A stretch of 64,000 nucleotides of DNA from Sanguinoderma infundibulare (taxonomy: Eukaryota > Basidiomycota > Agaricomycetes > Polyporales > Polyporaceae). The translations under genes were made by a program, and so were the position numbers. Positions 44,040 through 55,560 of this stretch are shown here, in pieces; the stretch's first letter is position 1, and every line of letters begins with the position of its first letter. A model generated the notes under the pieces. The model saw only the letters and a program-made list of their open reading frames with translations. It had not been told where the DNA came from and did not search any database. The DNA lies in contig JAVLRN010000008.1 in the NCBI GenBank assembly GCA_032821775.1, positions 496,001-560,000 on the forward strand, written 5' to 3'.

Positions 44040-44798
44040 AGCTCATTTCCCCTTGTACACGTCCGAGTATTTTATCGATCCGGGTATAGCGTGGATCGAG
44101 GAGCGGGGCAATGGGCTTTGAAAGCTTGAAACTGTTGAAAAGTCAGAGAAGCTGGCGAGGGCTCAATATAGATACCCACGAAAAACTCGGAAATTTCGTG
44201 TCCGCCCAAATTAATCGTCTGCGTCTTCAAGGCGCGCGAATAGGATATTATCGTCGTTGCTATCTCGCGGCGCCGCGTGGTCTAAAAGGAGGAAGGCGCG
44301 GCGAAATTCGTCGGTTTCAACCACAACTGCGGAGCGCGCCATAGAAGTTCAGAGCCTTGGAGAAGTAGATTGAACGAAGACTGGTGTGATGGACAATGCT
44401 GAGAACGACGACAACGGTGGTTGAAGTTCAAATGATTAGACCCCCTTTGATCACCGTCCCAATATCATGAGCGCCGAATCAAGATAAGGATCGTACCAAC
44501 CATCGATCACGCAACCACCGCCGCTCCCGGACATCTTCATGGCACGTACGTCTCACAGCTTTCCCGTGTTATCATATTTCCCTCAATTTATTGTTCTGCA
44601 GCATTTTTGATCCTCCAGCCACTTCCCTCCGTCGAACTTAACACCGGATCCTACCCAACATTCATTGTGTCGACGACATACAGCTCGGAGCACACTGCTG
44701 GGTCCGCATGGGATACAAGGCTATGGATACGCGTGAAGTACCACTACCAACTGGGAAATTGGAAAGGATGTAGGTGTGGCAAGAAACGTAAGCACTAT
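44040..44798. other. intergenic, possible gene start on the plus strand
   Basis: An ATG at about 44539 with a GTACGT donor and an acceptor (CTGCAG) near 44602 would give MAPFLILQPLPSVELNTGS and some 50 further residues before running into the antisense of the FunK1 remnant. Not supported further. Confidence 0.2.
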
Positions 44799-45886
44799 TC
44801 AATTCAAGCGTACGTAACGGAAGAGAATGTAGGAAAGCAGGATGAAACGCGCCTCTATGTCATCCTCATGGAGGGCACCCGTATCAAGACCCATCAATGG
44901 GGCCGCGGCGACAAAGAGTCCGTTTCGGATGACCTCTCGCATCTCCTCTATGGGAGGCACTTGCGCCGGTACCGTGGAGGGTTGCTGGCCGCCACTCGCC
45001 GCGATGAACTCCCTGAACGTCGGATCCTCGAAGGGTGCCGGGTCATTGATGTCGTAGATCTCAATTACACGCTCTCCGCGGCGCGTTACTGTGCGATCTT
45101 CGATGCGCGGGGCCACGTACTGTTCGTCGCGCAAACCAGAGGGGCCGTCACGCACAAGGGAGTCCATAAGCGCGAACGCCTCGTCTCCCGGGCGGAGACG
45201 AGTGACCCGGGGGTCGTGGCCAAGCGCTGTGTCGTCAAGTTGCGAGATGCGCCAAAGGACGTCACGGAGGCTGTCAGGATGCTCGTAATAGTCGACCGCG
45301 GGTGCAACGATAAAGCCAGCGACATCCCAATGGAGGACACGGAACTTGCGGCCGATGACAAGAAGCATGAGGAGGAAAAAACGTTGTTGGTTGGAGAAGA
45401 GGAGGTTGGCCTTTGCGGAGAGCTCTTCGAAACGTTGTTTACGAGCGTGCTCGGCGTCGTCGTCGCCCGCGTTATCGAATGGGTCGATCCCGCCGGAGTG
45501 AGCGAAGACCTCAACAGGGACACCGATATCGCAAGCATAAGCCTGCCCTCCGGAGGGCATGTGTGCCGTACGGAAGATCGCTAGGGAGCTGTCTACGTTC
45601 AAGTCACCTTGGGGACTGTACGTCGCAACTGTCGAACGCGGGGCTAGGTTGTTGCTGTTGATAGCAGCGATCTGGTCCAAACCCCCGAAGTCAATCACCG
45701 ACGCCACAATACGACTTTGGGACTCACAAGAAGCTCCGAGATCTCACTATGGCTCATTCCGTCTGCATTCTGCAATCCGACGAACGGATTGTCGATCGTA
45801 GGCATTTGTGGTGGAGTTCTGTTCGTCGTTGAGAGGAACGCGGCTTGGAATTCTTCTGTGGTTGCGCGAACAGCCAAGCGTGCCAT
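44799..45886 (-). pseudogene. third FunK1 kinase, N-terminal part only
   Basis: Exon 1 (45886-45728) and exon 2 (from 45671) are separated by a 56-nt GT-AG intron at the same position as in the two other FunK1 genes. The sequence covers NPFVGLQNADGMSHSEISELL, NSNNLAPRSTV, FFLLMLLVIGRKFRVLHWD and YYEHPDSLRDVLWRISQLDD. The frame stops at 44799 after YILFRYVRLN, before the lysine/glycine strands and the HRD loop. No kinase catalytic sequence follows within the next kilobase, so the gene is truncated and cannot be a kinase. Confidence 0.7.
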
Positions 45887-46167
45887 AGTAAACGGTGTAT
45901 GTTGTGCTGATGTAGAAGAGAGTAATGAGAAAGAGTTGGATTGAAGTGGATGGAGGAAGTGTGTTAATGCGTTCAGGACCGGGCAGCTAGTGGTCGAAGA
46001 GCAAGTTGAAGTTACGGCGCCAAGGACTCAGATGCTCGTTTTTATGCCCACGCGCACGCGCCCACGTATCCTGCCACTTTTGCACATTGCCATTGTTGCA
46101 TGAACATTATGTAACGCAACCGCTATTGTTTGTCCGCCTGTGGGTCAGGTGTCGCTTTGAACTGCGG
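45887..46167. other. upstream region of the FunK1 remnant
   Basis: No feature recognised; ends at the left border of the segmental duplication. Confidence 0.35.
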
Positions 46168-47334
46168 AGAGTCGCATCGCCTACGAGACAAAGCAAGCTA
46201 CTCAGCACATTATGAGCACAAACACAAACGATGCGGAAGAACTTGGAGACGAATCGGTGACCCCGAGTGCTAACTTGTGGTAAGGGAGATGTTGCAAACA
46301 TGAGGCGAAGAGAGCCCAAGCGCAGGGACCACACGTCCGCCGCCACTTGTTCCTCGCCGCCATAGCCCACGCGTCCTTGGCCGTAGAATCCTACACTAGA
46401 AGCTCAGCCTTTGAGATTCGATCGTTGCCGCGCCTTGCGGTCAACGATCCCAGTGCTCGCCACTGGCTCCCAATATCTCCTCGGATAACGAGCACGCCAG
46501 GCGTACGACCAACTTTAACCCGTGCGTCCAGGCCCAAGTCGATCCAGGATTGGACGCCTGTCTACGTTAAAATGAAAATAGAGGACGGCTTATTTGACGA
46601 GAGGATGGAAGAATGGCTCGAACTCATCCGAAATCTTCACGGGTTTGGCTGCGCCAGATGTTTTGTCAGTGCCGCCTTCAGTGGGTAGACTGTCGGCGTG
46701 CGTAAAGGGCCTACCACGCGTTTCGCATTGGCCGCCCTTGATGCCCCTGCTTCAACACCAACCAGCTTGTGGAGTACCCGGTCACTGTGGACACGAGGCC
46801 ATGCCATCCACGGGTCTTGGCATTGGTCGCTGCTAGATAAATGGGCCACGCGATGGGAAGAGATCGGCACGAGAACCGCGACGCAAAGCAAGTCAAACTA
46901 ACGTCGCATTTAATATCTTCAGGATGAGAAGCAAGAAATCAGTGAGTACTAATGATATCGTCGACGACAAAAGGGGGGAAAGGTGATGCACTGATGGAGG
47001 CAAGTCACAAAATTAGCCCGTCTGCAAGCGTCAGGCCAAGATGAGTGTTGTACCAGCCTTTGATACGGTGTAATTTCGCGTGCCCTGTTGATGGCGCAGG
47101 GATCTGCTTGCGCAAGTACACTATGTATACACTATCACGAATGAAGGACACGACAAAATCATAATCAATGTAGGCATTGTACGAGATCTACCAAACCGGC
47201 TTCGTTATGTCTACAACAACCAAGTAAACCTTTTCAATATAAGCTAAAGCACTACTCACGCACGGAGCATTATTACACTATAAGGCGACCGTGACCGAGC
47301 ACGACCACAAAAGACACTCGTACCTTCTCGCCAC
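46168..47334. other. left part of duplication A, no clear gene
   Basis: A short plus-strand stretch (MSTNTNDAEELGDESVTPSA) is shared with copy B but interrupted in A. The remainder, 46900-47330, is AT-richer and looks like 3' flank of the NSE3 gene. Confidence 0.35.
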
Positions 47335-49211
47335 TCATCGCGCCTCGAGCAACTGACCCCCCGCCGCAGCGCGCTCGATGCCCTTGAAGATGACCTGCAC
47401 CCGCCTCTGCGTGCCCTCATCGCCCGCCGCGCCCACCGCGTCCTCCTCTCCGTCCTCCTGCTGCTGCCCGGGCAGAGGGCCAGCCATGAACTCCGCGACG
47501 AACTGCGCGATCGCCCGCTCGCCCACCTCCATCAGCGCCCGCGCGCCCCACCGCCACTCGTACGTCTGTAGCTGGTCGTCGCCTGCGGGGGCCTGCGTAC
47601 CGCGCGTACGTTTCGCGCCGCCTTTGCCTACGGCGGTGCCGACGCGGTGCTTCTCGATGTAGCCCTGGCGCATGAGCTGCGCGAGGTACGTGTCGATCGT
47701 GACGGACTGGGCCGTCGCTTGGCTGCTGAGCGGGATCGGTGCGTTCACGGGCAGCTGCAACTGTTTAAGGATCCTGCGCAGATCAACTGGAGCAGAGCAC
47801 CACATGTGAGTGCACTCGGTGCGGTGGAATGCAGCGAAAACACGCGTACCGTCCTTCATCATGCGTCCGTCCACCAGGATGAGCGCAAGGACGACGTAAA
47901 GGATGCCGGTTGAGGCGAGCTGGTCCGAGCTGTGCCACGCGAAGATGCTCCCCGACGACCGCTGGCCGATCGGGTTGTCGTCCTCGGCGAACTCCTCGTT
48001 CTCGTCCACGTGCTCCTTCTGCTCGAACTCCCGAATCTCCGCGTCGGGCGCGCATGCTTGTTCTATGAGTGCGGGGTCGAGGAGGGAGCAGAGGATGTAC
48101 GATTTTGTGCCGGTCTGTGCAGCTACAAGGTGATCAGCAAATGAAACCAGCGGAACGCGAGGCATCGATGAAATGCGAAAATAGGATGAGAGACGAGAGG
48201 TAAAGGCAGGCCATAAGACGCTTGGTGAACGTTGCGTGGAGCCTCCGATACAAGCTGGGGCGAACAGGCCGCAGGCGAGTGGCGCTGACCGGCTAGTCAC
48301 TGCGGGCTGGCTGTATGCGCGCACGGTCACCGGCGCGGTGTCCTCCTCCGATGGCTCGGCGGACGGCGGGGACACTACTGCGCGCGAGTGATCCGTGACG
48401 CTCGTCGGGTGCATGCTTCACAGGAAAGGATAGAAGGAGTAGGCACGGGTGTGCGCGTTCGAAAGAACGAGCAGGGAGTTAGATCGCGTGCGCGAGGACT
48501 AAGACGGCGGTGCCAAGGGAAGGCCAGCTTGCCTGAACGAGATGGCTTTCACATTCCCTTTCCGCCTCCGTGAAAGGGCCGGTCCGGCGACAGCAAGTGC
48601 GAGATACCCCCTAACCGCTTGCCAACTCCCCTGGCAATTCCAATCGTACGCAGCAGAGTGTAAAGCTCACCTTTCTTCTTGACACCAGTGTTCTTCAGCA
48701 GGTCCGCGTCCTTGTCGCTCATGTCCTTATCAGAAGGCATGGCCTGCATCTCGACAAGCTCCATCCCAAAGGTCTTAAGGAGGATTTGGTTCGCAGCAGT
48801 AAGGACCGCATTGAACGTGCGCGTGCCTGTCCCCAAAACTGAAGAAAACACGATCAATGGTCAGGACAATGTGCAATGATGATAAGGCGCACCTTTCTTG
48901 GATATCTCATCCCTCCTCAGCGGCAGCCTCCGCTGTTCGTGGAAGAGGGCAAGGCGGACCAAGTCGTGCGCCTTCTTGTCGATCTCCTGCAGGCGACGAG
49001 CGCGTTGGCAGCGTGTGCGCGCGCGGAGTGTGGAACGACTCACCCCTTCGACCTTTTCTCCTCCATCCTCGTCATCGTACCCGTCCTGTGCGGCCTGGCC
49101 TTCTTCGGGCTGTTCCTCTACCTGCGCCCGTCGCGAACGTCCTTGAGTTGCACGCGGTGGCTGCGATTGCGATGCTTGAGGTGCACGTTGAGAACGTGTT
49201 TGTCGGACCGT
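47335..49211 (-). CDS. NSE3: NSE3/MAGE-domain protein, copy A (start codon altered)
   Basis: NSE3 is the MAGE-homology subunit of the SMC5/6 DNA-repair complex, acting with NSE1 and NSE4. Exons: about 49211-48893, 48838-48671, 48122-47850 and 47786-47335, about 403 residues. Landmarks are LVRLALFHEQRRLPLRRDE, LGTGTRTFNAVLTAANQIL, KTFGMELVEMQ, TGTKSYILCSLLDPALIEQ, GSIFAWHSSDQLASTGILYV and YLAQLMRQGYIEKHR, the winged-helix pair of the MAGE fold. At 49211-49209, where copy B has ATG, this copy has ACG. An in-frame ATG at 49421 exists, so translation is uncertain. Intron 2 is 548 nt against 304 nt in copy B. Otherwise the frames are intact. Confidence 0.75.
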
Positions 49212-49502
49212 GCCACGTGTTTTCGATAGAGATCCGTTGTCTGTAGCTAGCGGCAGACAGGTCAAGAGAGTCCAAGTCCAAGTTGACACCGTCTGGAAGC
49301 CAGTCAGACGCGTCGTGTCGCGTGTATCCCGTCGTGACGTAAGGCGCCAGAGGCTGTGAAGGCAATTGAATGCTCGATCCCTCCCATCCTTCGACCATCC
49401 TTCGAACGACAACAAACACACGGATGCTAGCTATAGCGCTTCTGACCCCAATCTTCGTCTGCCGCCTCCAGTTGGCCATCGTGCGGCCGCCGAACAACCC
49501 CC
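49212..49502. promoter_or_regulatory. shared divergent promoter region, copy A
   Basis: About 290 bp separate the NSE3 start (minus) from the F-box start (plus), a head-to-head arrangement repeated in copy B (61782-62074). No TATA box is evident. Confidence 0.4.
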
Positions 49503-49844
49503 ATGTCTACGCAGTCTACCAGCAGCCACGGACCTCCTGCACCCCCATTCATGCCTTCACGGGCGTCATCTGTCTTTCCGACAGAGATTTACGAACCGGT
49601 CATCGACTCCGTACATGATGCGGTCTACTACAGACGGATCTTCGCGCTCAAGAACTGCATGCTGATGTGTCGCGCCTGGTTGCCACGGAGCCGCCTTCAC
49701 CTCTTCCAGCTCCTTTCCCTTGTAAACGTCAGTCGCACCGCTGCTCGTAGGCCCTGCGACAACTGCCCAACTGCCTCGTCGACGTCTCTCTGCGTCCCAC
49801 TAAAGCACGCATCCACCGCAACAGCACCGTTTCCTCTCCCTTGA
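49503..49844 (+). CDS. F-box-like protein, copy A (3' part deleted)
   Basis: The N-terminal region has an F-box-like pattern, FPTEIYEPVIDSVHD followed by ALKNCMLMCRAWLPRSRLHL, typical of the many mushroom F-box proteins that link substrates to SCF ubiquitin ligases. Start ATG 49503. Relative to copy B about 75 bp are missing after the LFQLLSL segment, and the frame then ends at 49844 in composition-driven residues. The F-box itself is intact while the substrate-binding part is lost. Confidence 0.5.
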   Translation: MSTQSTSSHGPPAPPFMPSRASSVFPTEIYEPVIDSVHDAVYYRRIFALKNCMLMCRAWLPRSRLHLFQLLSLVNVSRTAARRPCDNCPTASSTSLCVPLKHASTATAPFPLP

Positions 49845-49925
49845 CGTCCGCACTCTCTATCCGAAGCGACGCCTCTTTCAGCAGCTCCATCCTGTCCACC
49901 GACTCCTCTTGCCCGTCGCACCACG

Positions 49926-50380
49926 ATGTCAAACCCATTTGTCTTTCTCTCAGAGAACGAGCTCCCCACGGACGCTTGCATCACGGCCCTTCTCCGCAAA
50001 GCAGACAAAGACTTTCCGCTGCCAAGCATCAACATCAGAAATGCTAGAAGGCTGACGTCCAACCTCGTCCTCAAGACCACCTCTCTCTTCCCTTCCTGCG
50101 CCGAAGTCGAAGCTATGCAGTTCGTTGCCAGCCACTGCCTACAGATCATCGGCCCGCGTGGTCACCGCTACTGGGAGTCTGGCGGCAGGGTTTACATCGT
50201 GGACTACATCGAGGGGGAGATGTACGCCAAGGTCATGCGTCGTCTCTCTCTCTCTGCAACGGCAATAGTCCGTCATGTGGACGCTGGTCAGATACGTCGC
50301 CGACCTCCGCCGCCGCATTCCCCAATCGCATTCACAGACACAAAGTCTCCCGCACGCTGCTCTGTTTCCGCGTCCATGTG
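49926..50380 (+). other. phosphotransferase-like (APH family) fragment
   Basis: An ORF from ATG 49926 reads MSNPFVFLSENELPTDACIT, then NLVLKTTSLFPSCAEVEAM, then VYIVDYIEGEMYAKV. The spacing of a K near a hydrophobic strand, a conserved E and the Y-I-E-G-E hinge resembles the N-lobe of fungal aminoglycoside/choline-kinase-like phosphotransferases. No catalytic HGD-type loop follows, so it is only an N-terminal piece. Most of it lies in the roughly 500 bp that copy B of the duplication lacks. Confidence 0.4.
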
Positions 50381-52020
50381 AGTGATCCGCTTCCTAATAC
50401 GCCCATAAACACATGCTCACCCTGTCATCCAAAGTGGCTGCCGTGATGCCCCGACCGTCCTTCCCACTACGTACCCCCACATGATGCGGCGGCTTGGAGA
50501 GAAGCGGGTCAAATGTTATGCCAGGTTGGAGGGCGATGGGCGATGGGCGATGGGCGGTTTATCTAAACGTGAGTACGTCCGCAATCGCCCGACCCTCCTT
50601 GCGCACCATGTACCCTCCGACCCCGCCAGGACTATGCGACCGGAGCGTTCACAGAGAGCCTTGCGGACCTCTTGCTCTCCTCAGCAAGGGACCTGGTCCG
50701 TACGCACTTCGCTTCAGAACCGGTGCTGTTCCCAATCACGTCGGGGACGCTGCCCTGCGCAGAACACAGAGCGCGATCAACAAACAGGCTGACAAGTTGC
50801 GCCAAACATCTGTACGTACCCCAGGATGTGGCACGTGGATTGGACGGCGAGGGTCACCATGACCTCGGTTGTTTGCACGTCGAGCGCGACGGCCAAGAGG
50901 TGAGTACAGATAGAGTGCAGGAGCTGATCATGTCGTCTTCCCCCTTCTTGACAGCCTTTATACATTTTGTCCGAGACTGCGCACGGACCGCCGATGCGCT
51001 CTCGCCCTCGCCCTCGTTCCATCTTCCAACTCCGTTTCCGACCACCGGCATTGTGTCCCTGGCGTCCCGTCTCGCTTCCCGCAACCGAGCTCCTTCCGTC
51101 CAAGCGCACGCATATCTCCAAACACCCGAACGGCATGCATATTGCACATCGGCCCAGCCCTTTGTCTCGCCCGCCCCCCGCCCACCGACCAATTTCACGG
51201 AGGCGGTCCACCGCCTAGTCATCACACGGCGATCGCACCACCGCATACACCCGTGACGAACCGCCTGCAAACGTTGGCGCGGTGGTGACACCATCAAGGA
51301 GCTCCCGCACGCGATCTTCATGAACCAGCGCATCCCCGACGACTCTGGCAGCGGCTGCAAGCAGCTCTACCGCGTCATGAACGGCTACAACATCTTGGCC
51401 GACGACGCTCCACCGTCCGCACTCGCTCTCGCAGCCGCCCGAGACGTTTTGAAAGTGCTGCCCAAAGACACGACCCTTTGCACGATGGGTTCCGACTTTT
51501 TTGATTTCGCCTCAGACGGCCCGGGCATCGATTCGCGTGGGTTCGGGCAACGTTCGTGGAACTAGGATGCACGATCCGAGGTCGATACGAGCATATGGGA
51601 GCGGGAGAGATGCAATTTCGAAGGTCGGGACCTCCAATTTTTGTCGTAACTTACTCTGTATGGTTCTATTCTTATAGAAATAAAGTGTTTCGTGGTCTCG
51701 TGCACGTTTGTAAACGTGTGAGACAGTTTTGGCGGCGGTCGGACGGGATTGACAAAGTCGCGTTTTCTTGCGATTCCATGGGGGCTGAAAATGCGCGTCC
51801 GCTCCCGCTCGCAATTCGCGTCGGGGTGCCGAGCGGAATGTTTCTATGGGCTCTGGGGATCGTGTACGACGCTTGTGACGCGTTCGTACCGTTGCCGGAC
51901 GACTTTTTGAAAGTCGGGTCTTCGCGGTTTTCGTCGGTGGGCGGGCACGGGTGGCACATATAATCTCCCGGCCATGGTCCGTCATTGGCGGTCATTCTGA
52001 CTGTCGTGCATGACTCTTAC
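50381..52020. other. duplicated region with unresolved coding potential
   Basis: Shared nearly unchanged with 62531-64000. An ORF at 51320-51565 (FMNQRIPDDSGSGCKQLYRV and on) extends upstream in frame (GGDTIKELPHAI) and is protein-like, and several plus-strand frames at 50600-51260 could be exons. I could not splice them into a recognisable protein. Confidence 0.35.
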
Positions 52021-52024
52021 AGGC

Positions 52025-55000
52025 CCACATGGAACGTCCATCAATTACTCGAGACCCCGCGCAAAGTTTCGGGATGAGCGGACAGCCCGACGGCTCATAT
52101 ACAGTACGTCGTCTTGAGCGCCTTCGGAGCATTCTCTGTGTTAACAGTCTCCAAACCACAGCGCTCACAAGTCCAAAGGATTTCGGCGAAGACCAATGGG
52201 GCTAATACCAGTCACCGACGGAACTCGAGATGCGCGTATACCATCGGCTAGTCCACATCCGAGACCAGAGGGAACGGTACAAGGATATCCCGGACGAGAT
52301 CTGGAACCACCTCGTCTTCAGCCTCACCACGCCGTTCCGCCTCCGTGTGCAAGCGAAGAGCGCCTCGGCATGCGCAGATGAAAACAAGTGTCGGCTCGAA
52401 GGAGGTTCTGAAGTGCACACTGTTCTCGTGGTGCCTGGCTTAAACACAGGAGACTCATCCACCGCGGACCCAAAAATACGAAAAAAGCGCCACCCAAGTG
52501 GAGCAGTCGACTGTCGTCGTCTCGCAGGGCGTCGAACGAGGGTGTCTTATCCATTTCAGACTGCGCTCTAGGTCTAGGCAGCTCGCGCGCGGGGAACCCA
52601 AGGACGCAAATCCGATTGTGCTGTCCACGCGTTGATGTCATCCACCCAACCATCGCGTCCCGCGAAAGTATAGCTCGAGTGCACCCAGACGTCGCTACAC
52701 GATTAGACTTCGCAACTCTGCACGAAACGCAGGAGCGCACCGTGCCTCTCCGTTTTTGAGAAGCTGGCGGCGGCGGCCCCCACACGACGCAAGAAGGAAG
52801 ACGAGGCCTGGCGGGTGGCAGCTGTGCACGGCAACGTCAACGAAGTTCGGGGCGAGCATTGTGCGCCCATTAATTCAGCCCCCTGCCTCAACCGCTTTCC
52901 TGACCTGCATCGACCCCGCACTCATCGAGCAGCCATGCGCCCCTGAAGCCGAGATCCGGGAACTCGAGCAGAAGGAGTACGTGGACGAGAACAAGGAGTT
53001 TGCAGAGGACGACAACCCGATCTGCCGACGGTCGACGGGGAGCATCTTCGCGTGGCACAGCTCGGACCAGCTCGCCTCAACGGGCATCCTTTACATCGTC
53101 CTTGCGCTCATCATGGTGGAAGGATGCATGATGAAGGATGGTACGCGTGTTTTCGCTGCATTGCACCGCACGGAGTGCACTCACACATCGTGCTCTGCTC
53201 CAGTTGACCTGTGCAGGATTCCCGAACAGCTGCAGCTGCCCGTGAATGCCCAGATCCCGCTCAGCAGCCAAGCGACAGCCCAGCCCGTCACGATCGACGC
53301 GTACCTCGCGCAGGTCATGCGTCAGGGCTACTTCGAGAAGCACCACATCGGCACTGCCGCAGGTAAAGGCGGGGCGAAGCGTGCGCGTGCCGTGCAGGCC
53401 CCTGCAGGCAATGACCAGCTCTAGGCGTACGAGCGGTGGTGGGGCGCGTGGGCGCTGGCGGAGGTGGGCGAGCGGGCGATCGCGCAGTTTGTCGTGGATT
53501 TCATGGCGGGCACGCTGCTCGGCCAGCAGGAGGAGGACGGGGAGGAGGATGCGGTGGGCACGGCGGGCGACGACTCACCACATGGTTCCGCCTTCGCGTG
53601 CAAGCGAAGAGTGCCTTGATCACGACGGTCTCGAAACACTCTGTGGACGCCGATGCGATGGAGATCGCGACGTCGAGTGCCTTCTCGGTGTTCGGCTCGT
53701 CTGGATCTATGTTCCCTTCGTCCTCCAGCGCACCTGCTACATCGGCGTTTGGGAACTTCGCAGCCAAGCCCAACGTATTCGGAGGCACAACTTTCGAGCC
53801 TGCGTCTAGCACATTTTCGTTGCATCATCTGTTGCACCCACAGTTTCGCTACCGAAGCCACCCGGGAGCCTCGTCAGCATTCCATTAGTCCCCCCACATC
53901 AACCACAGCATGCATCACTGACGCAACCCACGATTCCACCCCCAGTTCCTACCGAACCATCCTCACCTGTTGCCCCCGAACAGCCCTTCGCTGCGCCTTT
54001 CCAAAACCCCTCCCACATCTTCGAGCGGCGGAAGTCGGCATGGGAATTTTGGGCTCGTCGTCTCCCTTCTCTCACCTCAAGGAAAAACGCATGACATCAC
54101 CCCAACACTGGGCAACGCCCCAGAACCACGCACACCTATATCCCCGACTGCCGGTCCACCTGCTCTCAGATGGCTTCCCGCTGTTGCGCTTCCTCCCACG
54201 CCCACCGTGCGGTGGTTCGACCCTGGCTCGCAAGCCGAAGAATCCGATTCCGCCCTTTCGCGCAAGAAGTCGCTCCTCCACTTCCCCTCACTCACCATTC
54301 CGACGCCAAACGCGCCCGAGATCCTGAGCCTTATACACCTCACGATGCCCGTCCCCACCAAGAACGCCAGCAGACCCTCGCTGCTGTTCCAGTCTCGTCA
54401 AGCTTCCGGCGCATCCACTTCGACTTCGACACCGCCAAAAGCCAGGACAGTATCATCAGCGAATGGGAAAGGCAAGGCGAAGGAGACCCGGGCTGACCTC
54501 AACACTATGGCGATAGGCTTCCTGCGTACGAGCGTGCTCGTGCACGACTGCTGGAGCCTCTGGCACGCGCGAATGGAGGCGGAGCGCAGTGGGAGGAGGC
54601 ATGCAGACGGAGCGTGGTATGCCGGAACAGGGACGTCGTGAACAGCGTAGGGCGCGACAAGCGGAGGAAGAAGAGGCGGATATCGGTGCCGACGCTGGAA
54701 GAGGCGCATGCGAAGCGGAGACAGTGGGAGCAGTCCGAGAGGCCGCTGACGGACGAGGCACTCGCTCGGCGGTTACAGGAGGTGCGTGTTTGTTCTGATG
54801 GATGGGGAGCTGATTTGATTCATCATGGTCGCGTGTAGAACCGGGAGGAGAACGAGAAGCGGTGGGTGCAGGTTCCGGCAAATAGTGCTTGAGCGGCTGA
54901 AGGCACGACTGGAGTTCGGGGACGAGCTGGAGGTTTGGTGGGTGTGGGTGGAGACGAACATGGAGAATGACAGCACGGCGGTGTGGGTGGAGTACAAGTT

Positions 55001-55560
55001 TGATGTTTCTTCATTGGAATACTAGGTGTCGGAGAACGTCTTCTCGATACCGTTGTTCAACTGACGAGAGGGACAGGCTCACCGGGTCTGACCGTCTTTC
55101 AGCGGACGCCGACGGAGGGTATCGACGAGGTAAGCATTATGACTAGCAGTCCATAGTCCGGTTAGTTGACAACAATGTATGGCGTTCTAGGAAATATCGC
55201 GTTGTTGACGATTGTACATGCCTTTTTGACGTCCTCGAAGCACTATGTCCCATTTCTGCTTGTCTTCAACACCAGTCTGAGAACCACGACACCGAGAAGA
55301 TGAGAGACTTGGTCGACATGGTATGTAATTCCTCGATACGCTGTATCGCGTTAGAGTGCTTACCATTCGTCCAGGCCATCATCACGCTCTATCGTACCAT
55401 CCGGCCTGACTCACCATTCAAATTCACCCATTCAGTGACTCCGGATGGGATCCAGTCGGGAAAGCCCAGGTCGTCACCGTCATACACACACCGGACCGCT
55501 CAAGGTTCTCGGCCCCCACCAAAGCATCTCGACGCAAGGGGGCATCAAGATCACGCTCGG
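52025..55560 (+). pseudogene. SAC3: SAC3/GANP-like mRNA-export gene, decayed and interrupted
   Basis: SAC3 scaffolds the TREX-2 complex that couples transcription to mRNA export at nuclear pores. The plus strand carries the family block LEMRVYHRLVHIRDQRER followed by FSLTTPFRLRVQAKSA (about 52210-52363). After an intervening insert, FRLRVQAKSALITTVSK recurs at 53580, then an FG/SF-rich region (SAFSVFGSSGSMFPSSSS, KPNVFGGTTF), and further on RRISVPTLEEAHAKRRQWE, ENVFSIPL and KYRVVDDCTCLFDVLEAL (about 55190). These pieces lie in different frames with stops between them, and most of the helical SAC3 domain is missing. It is a pseudogene. Confidence 0.6.
52880..53570 (+). pseudogene. NSE3: NSE3/MAGE fragment (copy C) inside the SAC3 locus
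   Basis: Covers exon 3 from DPALIEQPCAPEAEIRELEQ, the following short intron (GTACGC to CTCCAG, still recognisable) and exon 4 through VTIDAYLAQVMRQGYFEKHH. A TAG at 53422-53424 stands where the intact copies have CAG (DDQLQTYE). Coding similarity resumes after it (VGERAIAQF) and ends about 53570. Exons 1 and 2 are absent. Orientation is opposite to the flanking NSE3 copies A and B. Confidence 0.75.

Larger units (their letters stand above)
46168..51990 (+). repeat. segmental duplication, left copy (A)
   Basis: Matches 59024-64000 in the same orientation, with few substitutions over long stretches. The coordinate offset falls from about 12.86 kb to 12.14 kb because A holds extra sequence (about 250 bp at 48145-48396 and about 500 bp at 49845-50347), while B has about 75 bp that A lacks near 62320-62395. 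It contains an NSE3/MAGE gene, an F-box gene and unresolved coding sequence. The right copy runs off the window. Confidence 0.9.

Noticed and set aside
44607..45584. 325-codon plus-strand ORF
   Set aside because: It is the antisense of the FunK1 remnant on the minus strand, whose motifs and intron position are recognisable.
53653..54641. Two overlapping plus-strand ORFs of over 220 codons
   Set aside because: They are fragments in different frames of the decayed SAC3-like gene rather than separate genes.
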